A stretch of DNA of 64,000 bases from Blastomonas natatoria. Its GTDB lineage: Bacteria > Pseudomonadota > Alphaproteobacteria > Sphingomonadales > Sphingomonadaceae. The stretch lies in the NCBI RefSeq assembly GCF_003201955.1, contig NZ_QJJM01000008.1:62001-126000 (forward strand), given 5' to 3'. The notes under the pieces are model-generated. The model saw only the letters and a program-made list of their open reading frames with translations, was not told the DNA's origin and made no database searches. Shown piece by piece: positions 6,420-15,258 of the stretch. Made by a program: the position numbers and the translations under genes. Each line of letters starts with the position of its first letter. Position 1 is the stretch's first letter.

Positions 6420-9326
6420 TTATTTGTCTCCTGCGGCAGGTGCCGCGCGGCGAACTTCTACGGGCATGCCCAACGCCTTGAGCTGCTCTTCGACCTTGGC
6501 GGCATCGCCCACGATCACCCAGGTCAGCGCCTTGGGGTTCAGTGCGCTGCGCATCGCTCCGTTGAGCTTCTCGGCATCCATGCTGCGATATTGCGCGGCC
6601 AGGCTTTCGGCATAGTTGGTCGGGCGGCCATAAAGCGCGTCCGACTGCATCTGCGACAATACGGCGGCGGAGCGCTCATAGGTGCCCGCCAGCTCCAGGC
6701 TGCTGCCCTTGACGGTGCGGTCCAGCTCTTCCGGCGTTACCCCCTTGCTGCCGATGAAATCGTTCATCTGGTCGATGATCGCCTGAACCGAGGGGCCGGT
6801 CTGGTTGGTCTGCACAGGCGCAAAGGCCAGGAACGGCACGTCGTTCTTGGGCCGCTGGATCAGCGTGCGGGTGCCGTACGACCAGCCCTTGGTCTCGCGC
6901 AGGTCCATGTTGATGCGCGAGAGGAAATCGCCGCCCAGAATGTCGTTGGCGGTTTCCAGCGCCAGCAGGTTGTCAGTGCCCTTGGCCTTCAGCACCTGAC
7001 CCGCGAGGATCAGCGACTGCGGCGAATTGGGCCGGTCGATCAGGATGATGCGGCCCTGGCCTTCGGGGATCGCCGCGCTGAAATCCTTCTGCATCAACGC
7101 CATGCGGTTCGACGGCCATTTGCCGAAGCGCTCTTCCAGCATCGGCATGATGTCCTTGAGGCTGGTATCGCCCACGACGAAGATCGACGCTCGCTCGGGC
7201 CGCATCCACTGGCTGTGATAGGCGGCGAGCTGGTCGCGGGTCAGCTTGGCGACGACCGCCGGATCACCGGTGCCGGTCAGCGGCACGCCATAGGGGTGGG
7301 CAGTGCCATAGAGCAGCGGCGGCAGGTTGCGCAGCGCGATGCCCTGAGGCTGGGTGAACTCCGCCTGGATGCGGGTGAGCTGCTGCACGCGCACGCGCTC
7401 GAGCTCCTTGGCATCGAAGGCGGGGGTGCGGATGACATCGGCGAGCAGATCGAGCGACGCGCCCAGATTGGCCTTCATCGCGCTCATCGAAACGATCGTG
7501 CGGTCAAGATCGGACGAGGCGTTGATATTGGTGCCCAGCCGCTCCTGCGCCTCGGCAAGCTGCACCGAGTTGAGCTTCTGCGTGCCTTCCTGCAGCAGCG
7601 CGATCATCAGGCTGTTGGTGCCCAGTGCGTCCTTGGGGTCGCTGGCATAGCCCGCATCGAAGCTGACCGCTACGCGCACCACAGGTACGGCGGTCCGCTT
7701 CGCGAAGCGCACCTTGATGCCGTTGGACAGCGTCGCTTCCTCGACATCGGGGAAGTCCAAATCGGGCACCGCGCCAGCCTCGGGGAAGGTCGAACGGTCG
7801 ACCGCAGCGAGCGGCTGCTTGCTCGCAGCGCCTGCAGCCATCGCGTCTTCGGCCATGCTCGAATAGAACGCGGGTGCATTGAGAACGCCCGTGCGCATCG
7901 CCGGCCCATTGCCGGTTGCCTTGCCGCTGCCGCCTGCGACTTCCTGATAGGCGTCGCGCTCGCCGGGCAGCACGTGCAGCTTGGCGACGGGGCGCGTCAG
8001 CCATTTCTGCATTGCAGCGGTCACCTTGGCGGGCGTCATGCCGGCCAGCATGTCGAGCTGCTTCTTGTAAAAGGCCGGATCGTCCGAATAGAGCGCGCCC
8101 TCGGCCAGCGTCACCGCCTTGCCGGTAAAGCCGCCAACCTGCTCCAGCCCGTTGATCCGCTGGGCAGCCTCGCGCGTGGCGACGCGCTGCACTTCATCGG
8201 CGGTCGGGCCCTTGGCGATGAAATCGGCGAGGATTTCGTCGAGCCGCTTCGAGACCGCCGCGACGTCCGCGCCGGGCTTCACATCGACATAGGTCTCGAA
8301 AATGCTGCCATGCACGAACGGCTGGGCCGATGCGGTAACGGCGACGGCGGTCTGCTCATCGCGCACCAGGATATTGTCGAGCCGCGAGCTGGCAAGGCCG
8401 CCCAGAACGGTCGCGGCCACATCGAGCGCGGCATAATCAGGGTCATTGAGGCCCGGCACGGTCCAGAAGCGATAGAGGCGCGCGGTCGGCACCTTGTCCT
8501 TCATCTCCGCGACCTTCTCCTTGTCGAGCGTCGGCAGCGGCGGGTTCAGCCTGGCCACTTCGGGACCCTTGGCGATGTCGCCGAAATATTTCTCCACCAG
8601 CGGCTTGGCTTCGGCGACATTGATGTCGCCGGCCAGCACCAGAATGGCATTGTTGGGGCCATAATGGTCGGTGAACCACTTCTTCATGTCGTCGAGCGAA
8701 GCGGCCTGCAGGTCCTCCATCGAACCGATGGTCGAATGGCCATAGGGATGCTCGGGCGGAGTGAGCATCTCGATCTGCTTGTATTCGACCAGGCCATAGG
8801 GCTGGTTGTCGCCCTGGCGCTTCTCGTTCTGCACCACGCCGATCTGATTGGTCAGCTTTTCCTGGGTGATGCCGTTGAGCAGATGGCCCATGCGGTCGCT
8901 TTCCAGGAACAGCGCGCCTTCCAGCCCGGCCTTGGGCACGGTCTGGAAATAATTGGTGCGATCGAACCAGGTGGTGCCGTTATAGTCGGTCGCGCCCAGC
9001 TTTTTCAGATATTCGAAATAGTCGCCCGGCGCGTTTTCCGATCCGTTGAACATGATGTGCTCGAACAGATGGGCATAGCCGGTCTTGCCCTTGGGCTCGT
9101 GCTTGGAGCCGACATCATACCAGATCGATACCGCGACGATCGGCGCCTTGCGGTCTTCATGGACGATTACGGTGAGGCCATTGGCAAGCGTGAACTGCTG
9201 ATAGGGAATGTTCACCGTCTTGACGAGATCGGCGACGGGGGCGGCCTGCTGCGCCTGGGCGGGGGAAAGCGCCACGGCCAGGGCCAGCGAAGAAACGGCG
9301 ATCAGCGAGCGGAAGGGTTTCAGCAT
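6420..9326 (-). CDS. M16 family zinc metallopeptidase (two-domain, exported)
   Basis: This 968-residue protein has a Sec signal (SLALAVALSPAQAQ) and two tandem M16 (pitrilysin/insulinase) halves. The N-terminal half carries the inverted zinc motif HLFEH at residues 86-90 and a downstream VVQNEKRQG region expected to supply the third ligand. The C-terminal half starts near the VEEATLSNGIKVRF strand and lacks HxxEH, as is usual for the structural half. The enzyme should degrade peptides in the periplasm. ATG at 9326 is preceded by AGAGAGG on the minus strand; a longer in-frame start at 9377 would hide the signal peptide. It stands alone, with a 130-bp featureless gap to the upstream acylase. 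Confidence 0.9.
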   Translation of the reverse strand: MLKPFRSLIAVSSLALAVALSPAQAQQAAPVADLVKTVNIPYQQFTLANGLTVIVHEDRKAPIVAVSIWYDVGSKHEPKGKTGYAHLFEHIMFNGSENAPGDYFEYLKKLGATDYNGTTWFDRTNYFQTVPKAGLEGALFLESDRMGHLLNGITQEKLTNQIGVVQNEKRQGDNQPYGLVEYKQIEMLTPPEHPYGHSTIGSMEDLQAASLDDMKKWFTDHYGPNNAILVLAGDINVAEAKPLVEKYFGDIAKGPEVARLNPPLPTLDKEKVAEMKDKVPTARLYRFWTVPGLNDPDYAALDVAATVLGGLASSRLDNILVRDEQTAVAVTASAQPFVHGSIFETYVDVKPGADVAAVSKRLDEILADFIAKGPTADEVQRVATREAAQRINGLEQVGGFTGKAVTLAEGALYSDDPAFYKKQLDMLAGMTPAKVTAAMQKWLTRPVAKLHVLPGERDAYQEVAGGSGKATGNGPAMRTGVLNAPAFYSSMAEDAMAAGAASKQPLAAVDRSTFPEAGAVPDLDFPDVEEATLSNGIKVRFAKRTAVPVVRVAVSFDAGYASDPKDALGTNSLMIALLQEGTQKLNSVQLAEAQERLGTNINASSDLDRTIVSMSAMKANLGASLDLLADVIRTPAFDAKELERVRVQQLTRIQAEFTQPQGIALRNLPPLLYGTAHPYGVPLTGTGDPAVVAKLTRDQLAAYHSQWMRPERASIFVVGDTSLKDIMPMLEERFGKWPSNRMALMQKDFSAAIPEGQGRIILIDRPNSPQSLILAGQVLKAKGTDNLLALETANDILGGDFLSRINMDLRETKGWSYGTRTLIQRPKNDVPFLAFAPVQTNQTGPSVQAIIDQMNDFIGSKGVTPEELDRTVKGSSLELAGTYERSAAVLSQMQSDALYGRPTNYAESLAAQYRSMDAEKLNGAMRSALNPKALTWVIVGDAAKVEEQLKALGMPVEVRRAAPAAGDK

Positions 9327-9456
9327 GGAAAGTGAACCTCTCTTGGGAGCAAGTTTGTCTGTTCTATTGGATGTCACCAGTAGGGCGAAGCAGTACCGGT
9401 GCCGTCTTGGTTGCTGTTTGAAACCATAAGCGTTGCGGGCTCCGTTTCAAGCGCAA

Positions 9457-11601
9457 TCACGGGCGATAGCGCCGCTTGGCATGCGGCATCAGCTGTTCCC
9501 GCGTGAAATAGACGGGCTTCGTCTGGTGTTCGACGAACAGCTTGGCCTGGTCGGCATAATGCGGGCTTTCAGGCCGGGTCGTCGCAGCGCCGAAAGGCTG
9601 GATCGAGCGCGAGCTCACATTGCCATCCGCATCCCATTCGACGAACTGGATGAAGCTGTCGCCATGGCGCACGGCAAATCGGCCGTCCGTCTCGTCGACG
9701 TCCCAGAGCGTCGCGGCGCGCAGCGTGTCCGATCCGCCATCCATCGGCAGGTCGACCTTGCCCTGGCGCAGCCGCAGCACGGTGCCGAGCTTCGGGTTCA
9801 GCGTCTTGAAATGCTTTTCCAGATGATCGATCGCCGCGACCAGCTCCTCGCGCGCATCGGGCAGCGGCAGGCGGCGATAGCTCTGCCGCATCGCCGGACG
9901 CATCAGCATCAGCGCGAGCGCATCGCCCTTGCCCTTGCCGTCCATCTGCCAGTCCCAGGCACGCAGCAGTTTCTGCGCTTGCGGAATGCGCTTGTCGCCA
10001 TCAGCCTCGACCGCGAGCAGGGCGTCGATCCAGCCGGTGGCATAATCGGACTTGTCGTAACCGACATCATACTTGATCTGCGCCAGCATCGCCGCGTCGA
10101 TCTGCCCCGCCGCCTCGAACAGCTTGATCGCCTGGCGGGCACGGTTGGTCATATCGTCTTCGATGCCCATCAGGGCCGAAAAGCTGGCGCGATCAAGCTC
10201 GTCACCCGGACCTGCCGCGACGAACGGCGTGTTGTTGGCGTTCATGATGTAACCGGAGGCCGGATTGACCAGCAGCGGCACCCGGTCCCAGGGCAGGTGC
10301 GTCTTCCAGATCAGGTCACTGCGGTCGCCGGGCAGCACGCCGCGCCAGTTGGCGCCGGGTTTGCGCGCCGGGAACAGCGCATTATAGGCAAACGCGATAT
10401 TGCCCTTGGCATCGGCATAGATGAAATTGGTCGCGGGCACGCCCTGGATCGCCATTGCTTGCTGCCATTCGGCAAAATCGCGCGCCTTGTTGATGCGGAA
10501 ATATTGTTCGAGCATCTTCAATTCGTCGATCCCGGCATAGCGGATCGCGAAGGCGCCCTTATCGTTCAGGATCACCGGGCCATGGACCGAACGATAGACG
10601 GTCTGCGGCACGGGCAGGGTAAACGGACCCATCTTGACCTTGAGCCAGACGCGCTTCGATTCCAGGTCGCGCCACTTTCCGTCGAGCCGGTACTGGGTCC
10701 TGTCGTCGTTGAGTTCGAGCTTGTAGACATCGATCAGGTCGGGCCGGTTGACCGTGTTGGTCCAGCCGAGCGTCTTGTTGTGGCCCAGGAACGGATAGGG
10801 CGATCCGGGGAAGGTCGCGCCCGCAAAATCCCAGCCTTCTTCCGAATGCACCACCAGCTCGTACCAGGCGACCCCGCCGCGCCAGGGCTGGTGCGAGTTG
10901 GAAATCAGCCGCGTGACATTGTCGGTCGAACGCGCCGGAGCCACTGCAAAGGCGTTCGATCCGTTCATGTCGGGTTCGGGGCCGATCGGGGTGACGCGCG
11001 CGACTTCTTTACCGGAGAGCTTCGGTCCGCCCTCGATCGGCAGGTCCTTGCCCTCGACCAGCGCGCCGAGCACCGAATCGAGGCCGAAGAAAAAGGGCGA
11101 GCGCAGCACGAAGCCGGCAGCAATGTCCCGCCCTTCCAGCGGGAACAGGCCGGTCAGCGCTACCTCTTCGGGATGCTTGTCGGCATAATGGTTGAGGCCC
11201 GCCGCATAGGCATCGAGCAGCGCGCGGATATCGGCGGGAAGCGTATCGTACTTGCGATCGACGGTGCCTCGAATGTCGAGCAGATGCGCGGCGAAATCGA
11301 CCTTGGCACCATCCTGCCCGGTCAGCGCCCCGGTGCGCGCGCGGGTCATCGCAGCGACTTCCTGGATTGTCGAGAAATCGTCCTCGCTATGCGCCCAGGC
11401 CACGCCATAGGCCACATCGGCATCGGTCTTGCCGAAGATGTGCGGCACGCCGAAATCGTCGCGGACGATCTCGACATCATATGTGCGGGGAGGCGGGGCC
11501 TTGCCCGATTCGGCAACCAGCGGTTCCCATAGGGCCAGGGCGATCGCCGTTACGGCAACAAGGACGAGGAGGCTGAGCGCCAGACGTTTGAGCACACGCA
11601 T
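9457..11601 (-). CDS. Penicillin acylase family (S45) N-terminal nucleophile hydrolase
   Basis: The 714-residue precursor starts with one membrane or signal segment (LALSLLVLVAVTAIALAL). The alpha region carries DDFGVPHIFGKTDADVAYG, typical of the family. The autoprocessing site is GSNAFAVAP with Ser215 as the expected nucleophile of the beta chain, and NSHQPW follows. S45 enzymes hydrolyse amide bonds of acylated small molecules: beta-lactams, acyl-homoserine lactones, or cyclic lipopeptides. The substrate here cannot be assigned; AHL acylase is a reasonable guess for an exported sphingomonad member. ATG at 11599-11601 gives a normal signal, while an upstream in-frame start would add a polar extension. 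Confidence 0.87.
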   Translation of the reverse strand: MRVLKRLALSLLVLVAVTAIALALWEPLVAESGKAPPPRTYDVEIVRDDFGVPHIFGKTDADVAYGVAWAHSEDDFSTIQEVAAMTRARTGALTGQDGAKVDFAAHLLDIRGTVDRKYDTLPADIRALLDAYAAGLNHYADKHPEEVALTGLFPLEGRDIAAGFVLRSPFFFGLDSVLGALVEGKDLPIEGGPKLSGKEVARVTPIGPEPDMNGSNAFAVAPARSTDNVTRLISNSHQPWRGGVAWYELVVHSEEGWDFAGATFPGSPYPFLGHNKTLGWTNTVNRPDLIDVYKLELNDDRTQYRLDGKWRDLESKRVWLKVKMGPFTLPVPQTVYRSVHGPVILNDKGAFAIRYAGIDELKMLEQYFRINKARDFAEWQQAMAIQGVPATNFIYADAKGNIAFAYNALFPARKPGANWRGVLPGDRSDLIWKTHLPWDRVPLLVNPASGYIMNANNTPFVAAGPGDELDRASFSALMGIEDDMTNRARQAIKLFEAAGQIDAAMLAQIKYDVGYDKSDYATGWIDALLAVEADGDKRIPQAQKLLRAWDWQMDGKGKGDALALMLMRPAMRQSYRRLPLPDAREELVAAIDHLEKHFKTLNPKLGTVLRLRQGKVDLPMDGGSDTLRAATLWDVDETDGRFAVRHGDSFIQFVEWDADGNVSSRSIQPFGAATTRPESPHYADQAKLFVEHQTKPVYFTREQLMPHAKRRYRP

Positions 11602-11677
11602 GGCGCGCACCTTATCAACCAATCCGTCCGCGTCTACTGACAATGCTGTAGGTAGGATGACGGCTCATCGCACCGGG

Positions 11678-13234
11678 CTATTTCGCCTTGGCCCCCTGGG
11701 TCGGCACGATGCGTATCCGGCCGCCCAGCGGCGCGAAACGTTCCGGCACGATGCGGGCCAGCTTGTCGAACTCGGCGGCCAGTTCGGGGCTCCTGGCGAG
11801 CAGCAGATAGGGATCCTGGTCGGTGACCGAGGTCGGCATGCTTTCCATATAGGCGGGCTGCAACTCGCTCATCATCGTGGCGCGCGAATTGTCGCTGGCC
11901 AGCGCCTCGCGCGCCCAGGCAATGGCCAGATCCTCGCGACCCGCACACATGGCATAGACGACCGCCGGGCCGGGCGCGTCTTCCCTCAGCCCTTGCATCA
12001 GCGCAATTTGCTCTTCCATCTGCCTGGCATGGCCCAGCTTGTGGTGCGAACAGGCGCGCTGCCCCGCGACCAGCGCGCGTGCGTAGGGCGAACCATGCTT
12101 TTCTGCAACGGGCGCGGCACGGTCGAGCGCCTTGAGCGCCGCTGCGTGCTGTTCGTCCTCGGCCAGTGCAATCGCATGGTTGATGACATAGTTTACAACC
12201 CAGGGATGGGTTTCGGGCTTGAGCGAGGCCAGCCGGTCGATCACCGCAATGCCTTCCTGCTGTCGTCCGCTCGCCTTCAGGCCAATTGCCAAATAGTTGA
12301 CGATCCAGGCTCCGTCCTCGCTCAGCGCGGCATAATCTGCATCCTTGGCGCGAAACCGCGCGGTCATGTCGAGCAACTGGCCGATCTGTCCCGCTTGGAG
12401 CAGGGCATAGCCAAGATCGGACAATCGCTCCGGATCCTCGGGCGCGGCATCATAACGCTCGCGGTTGAGCTTGAGATCGGCTTCGATCAGCCTAACCAGA
12501 CCGTCGCCTGCCCGTTCCTCCATATAGGGCCAGAGGGAAGCAAAACGGCGGTCGGCAAGCATGCGCGCATAGGCGCTGGTATTCGTGACCAGATCGACCA
12601 GCGCTGTATCCGCTTCGCTCAGCTTTGCAGAATCCGCCTTGATGTCGAGCAGGTTGATCGCCGACCCGCCGCGCAGGTCCGGATCGAGCCCAGCAAATTT
12701 CGGCGATGCCTGAATTGCCGACCACATCTTCTCGCGCAAGTCATCGCGTTGTGCGCGGATCAGGCTGTTGTTGAGCTGGAAGATCACGGCGGGATCGATC
12801 TCGTCCAGCACCGAGTCCTCGCCCCTTCCGGCGATGGTGGCGAGCCGCGCGGCGGCGAGATCATGTTCTTGCAGGTGCGAGTGCAGCGCAAGGGCGAGCT
12901 GGTCGAACACCTCAAGCTGCCCGAACTTGGCCTCGGTGCGGACGATCAGGCTCGATGCGTCCTCATAACGCTCCCGCTCGAGCGCGCACATCACAGCGGT
13001 GTTCGCCGACATCAGCAATAGCGGGGTGGGACGCGTTTTCGAGCGCTGGAACGCCTCGGCCCAGAGCGGTGCCAGTTCGTCACAGTATCGCGGATCGGGG
13101 CGCGCCATCGCCTGCTCGATTGCCTTGGCAAGCTTGGGGTCATCGAGCCCGGGGAAGCTGAATGGCTCAGCCTGTAGCGCCAGCGGCCATGCCAATGCCA
13201 GGCTGACGATCAAGCATCGAACTGTGCGCTTCAT
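11678..13234 (-). CDS. Exported helical-repeat (TPR-like) protein of unknown function
   Basis: I cannot name this 518-residue protein. It has a Sec signal (MKRTVRCLIVSLALAWPLAL, then QAEPF). The rest is a long series of paired amphipathic helices with TPR-like spacing, for example ERLSDLGYALLQAGQIGQLL, GAWIVNYLAIGLKASGRQQE and NHAIALAEDEQHAAALKALD. Such solenoids usually mediate protein-protein contact in the periplasm. It ends 76 bp before the S45 acylase start on the same strand, so they may be cotranscribed. The gap to the next gene (13235-13347) holds only a small inverted repeat, CGACGAA/TTTCGTCG. Confidence 0.75.
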   Translation of the reverse strand: MKRTVRCLIVSLALAWPLALQAEPFSFPGLDDPKLAKAIEQAMARPDPRYCDELAPLWAEAFQRSKTRPTPLLLMSANTAVMCALERERYEDASSLIVRTEAKFGQLEVFDQLALALHSHLQEHDLAAARLATIAGRGEDSVLDEIDPAVIFQLNNSLIRAQRDDLREKMWSAIQASPKFAGLDPDLRGGSAINLLDIKADSAKLSEADTALVDLVTNTSAYARMLADRRFASLWPYMEERAGDGLVRLIEADLKLNRERYDAAPEDPERLSDLGYALLQAGQIGQLLDMTARFRAKDADYAALSEDGAWIVNYLAIGLKASGRQQEGIAVIDRLASLKPETHPWVVNYVINHAIALAEDEQHAAALKALDRAAPVAEKHGSPYARALVAGQRACSHHKLGHARQMEEQIALMQGLREDAPGPAVVYAMCAGREDLAIAWAREALASDNSRATMMSELQPAYMESMPTSVTDQDPYLLLARSPELAAEFDKLARIVPERFAPLGGRIRIVPTQGAKAK

Positions 13235-13347
13235 GAACCGGCCTCTATCGCGACGAACACTTTCGTCGTTCATGCAGCGCTTCGAAGCACCGGGTCAAAT
13301 GAAGAGCAGAATTGGCCTCGATATGGCGTAGAAAGTCGGTCGCCGTT

Positions 13348-14427
13348 TCAGTTGGCCTCCGCCGCGATCGCCTGCTCGATCAGCCGACGCGAGCGCACGC
13401 CGCCGGCATCGATATTGAGCAGCAACAGGCGGCGGTCGGGATAAAGGTCGAGATTCTTCTGCTGGCGCTCGAGCATTTCCATGTCCTCTGCGAAGATCCG
13501 GCCCTGGCCGTCGCGGATGGTGGTGGTGAGCTCGGCATCGTCGACGGCAAAACGCCGGGCCATGCCCCAGAAATACCAGTGCGAGCCTTCGGTCTCCGGT
13601 GTCATGAAATCGACCACCACCGAATAGGCCTTGCGGTCGAGCGGCGCCTCGTAGCCGCCTTCACCGACCGGCGCGACGCCGACCTCGATCTCGACGCTGC
13701 TGGGCAGGTGGAAATGGCACAGCTGCCAGCGGTCGACCGGGCCGCTATCGGGCAGCCCCGCGCCGCGCAGCGCCATCGCCCAGAAGGGCGGAGGGTCGAT
13801 CGCGTCCATGAAGCGGCTGGTCACCACGCGCTCGCCGACCAGCCGGGTCTTGACCGGGGCCTCGTCGATCTCCTTCTGGCCGATGCTGGTCGAATGGACA
13901 TAGGTCTCGTGCGTCAGGTCCATCAGATTGTCGATCATCAGCCGATAGTCGCACTGGATATGGTACAGCCCGCCGCCATAGGCCCAGCCTTCGTCCTCGG
14001 CCCATTCCAGGTGCCGCAATTTGGCGGGATCGGCCGCATCAGCGTCTCCCGGCCAGACCCAGATAAAGCCATAGCGCTCGATCACCGGATAGGTGCGGAT
14101 CGGCGGGAAGCCGCCGACGCGCTGGCCCGGCATGCCCTCGGTCTTGCCATGACAGCCCATGGCGAGGCCATGATAGCCGCAGACGAGCGCGCCATCGCGC
14201 ACGAAACCCAATGACAGCGGCGCACCGCGATGCGGACAGAAATCCTCGAGCGCGGCGACCTTGCCCTCGCGCCCGCGAAAGAACACCATCGGCTCGCCGC
14301 AGATCTTGCGGCCCAGCGGCTTGCCCTCGATCTCATCAGGGGTGCACGCGACATACCAGGCGTTGCGCGGCCAGGGCGCGGTGGCGCGTACGGCGCTGCG
14401 GTCCTCAAGATCGGGGGCGGTGGCCAT
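13348..14427 (-). CDS. vanA: Vanillate O-demethylase oxygenase subunit (Rieske)
   Basis: The 359-residue protein has the Rieske [2Fe-2S] site CPHRGA (Cys64, His66) and CGYHG (Cys83, His86), followed by the mononuclear iron domain with DNLMDLTHETYVHSTS. The N terminus (NAWYVACTPDEIEGKPLGR) and the stretch SIGQKEIDEAP closely resemble VanA of Pseudomonas and Caulobacter, as I recall them. VanA demethylates vanillate to protocatechuate plus formaldehyde, with electrons from the VanB reductase. No vanB lies in the window. ATG at 14427 is chosen over the GTG one codon earlier; GGGAGAG lies upstream. The divergent vanR and the palindrome between them indicate vanillate-responsive repression. Confidence 0.88.
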   Translation of the reverse strand: MATAPDLEDRSAVRATAPWPRNAWYVACTPDEIEGKPLGRKICGEPMVFFRGREGKVAALEDFCPHRGAPLSLGFVRDGALVCGYHGLAMGCHGKTEGMPGQRVGGFPPIRTYPVIERYGFIWVWPGDADAADPAKLRHLEWAEDEGWAYGGGLYHIQCDYRLMIDNLMDLTHETYVHSTSIGQKEIDEAPVKTRLVGERVVTSRFMDAIDPPPFWAMALRGAGLPDSGPVDRWQLCHFHLPSSVEIEVGVAPVGEGGYEAPLDRKAYSVVVDFMTPETEGSHWYFWGMARRFAVDDAELTTTIRDGQGRIFAEDMEMLERQQKNLDLYPDRRLLLLNIDAGGVRSRRLIEQAIAAEAN

Positions 14428-14445
14428 CACTATCTCTCCCTTTTG

Positions 14446-14467
14446 GCATTATTGGATCCAATAATGC
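14446..14467. promoter_or_regulatory. VanR operator (perfect 22-bp palindrome)
   Basis: A perfect 22-bp palindrome with core ATTGGATCCAAT lies in the 108-bp vanA-vanR intergenic region, 19 bp upstream of the vanA start codon. The 12-bp core is identical to the VanR operator core I know from Caulobacter crescentus. Binding here would block vanA transcription and may also affect vanR. Confidence 0.88.
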
Positions 14468-14535
14468 AGTTTGATGGGGGGTGCAAGCTCGATCAGGGGG
14501 CTTGCCGGAAAGGACGCGCAGGTTAAACAGAGCCC

Positions 14536-15225
14536 ATGACCGCCCCGATGAAGCCCGGCCAGCGCGTGCTGTTCGCCCTGCGCAAGATGATCGTTTCGGG
14601 CGAGATTCCCGATGGCGAGCGCATTGCCGAGATAGCGACCGCCGAGCGATTCGGGGTTTCGCGCATGCCGGTGCGCACCGCGTTGCGTACTCTGGAGCAG
14701 GAAGGACTGGTCGCCAGGCTCGGACGCCGTGGTTATGCCGCGCGCGGGGTCACGCCCGGCCAGATCGACGATGCGATCGAGGTGCGCGGCGTGCTGGAAG
14801 GGCTGGCGGTTCGGTTGATCGCGTCACGACCCATCGCATCGGCTTTTGCGCGCAAGCTGAAGGCCTGTCTGGCCGACGGCGATGCCCTGTTCGGCGGCGA
14901 GGGCTTTGGTCCCGAGCAGGTCGATCGGTTCTACAGCTACAATCTCGCCTTTCACGACCTGCTGCTCGATGCCAGCGGGAACCGTGCGATCGGCGTGGCG
15001 CTGTCGCGCAACAATCATCTGCCGCTCGCATCGGCAGCAGCGCTTGCGCTTGACTGGGACGATCTCGCCAATGCGCACAAGCACCTGCAAGCTGCGCATG
15101 AAGAGCATGTCGCGGTGGCCGACGCGATCCTGTCAGGGCGCGCCGAAGAGGCCGAACAGCTGATGCGCCGCCATGCCCGCGCGGCACTCAACCCCGGGTT
15201 GATGCCGCTGGTCGGGCCGGTCTGA
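14536..15225 (+). CDS. vanR: GntR-family (FCD) repressor of vanillate catabolism
   Basis: The 229-residue protein has an N-terminal winged helix-turn-helix (KPGQRVLFALRKMIVSGEIP, GVSRMPVRTALRTLEQEGLV) and a C-terminal all-helical FCD ligand-binding domain starting near DDAIEVRGVLEG. Those stretches resemble Caulobacter VanR very closely. It should bind the palindrome at 14446-14467 and release it in the presence of vanillate. ATG at 14536 is the first start that gives the normal N terminus of the family. Its 3' end faces the nitronate monooxygenase-like gene across a small hairpin. Confidence 0.9.
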   Translation: MTAPMKPGQRVLFALRKMIVSGEIPDGERIAEIATAERFGVSRMPVRTALRTLEQEGLVARLGRRGYAARGVTPGQIDDAIEVRGVLEGLAVRLIASRPIASAFARKLKACLADGDALFGGEGFGPEQVDRFYSYNLAFHDLLLDASGNRAIGVALSRNNHLPLASAAALALDWDDLANAHKHLQAAHEEHVAVADAILSGRAEEAEQLMRRHARAALNPGLMPLVGPV

Positions 15226-15228
15226 CGG

Positions 15229-15248
15229 CGGCAGGATTGCTCCTGCCG
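15229..15248. terminator. Hairpin between convergent vanR and the monooxygenase gene
   Basis: CGGCAGGA (15229-15236) and TCCTGCCG (15241-15248) form a perfect 8-bp stem with loop TTGC in the 33-bp gap between two convergent genes. There is no T-run, so this is a possible bidirectional terminator only. Confidence 0.5.
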
Positions 15249-15258
15249 GACTGCGATC

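Noticed and set aside
6591-9335. A 914-codon open frame antisense to the M16 peptidase
   Set aside because: High-GC coding DNA leaves long antisense frames. This one has no recognisable domain, is rich in Arg/His/Gln as expected for a shadow, and the minus strand has clear M16 motifs.
9433-11532. A 699-codon open frame antisense to the S45 acylase
   Set aside because: Composition is shadow-like and no motif is visible; the opposite strand carries an intact acylase with signal and nucleophile.
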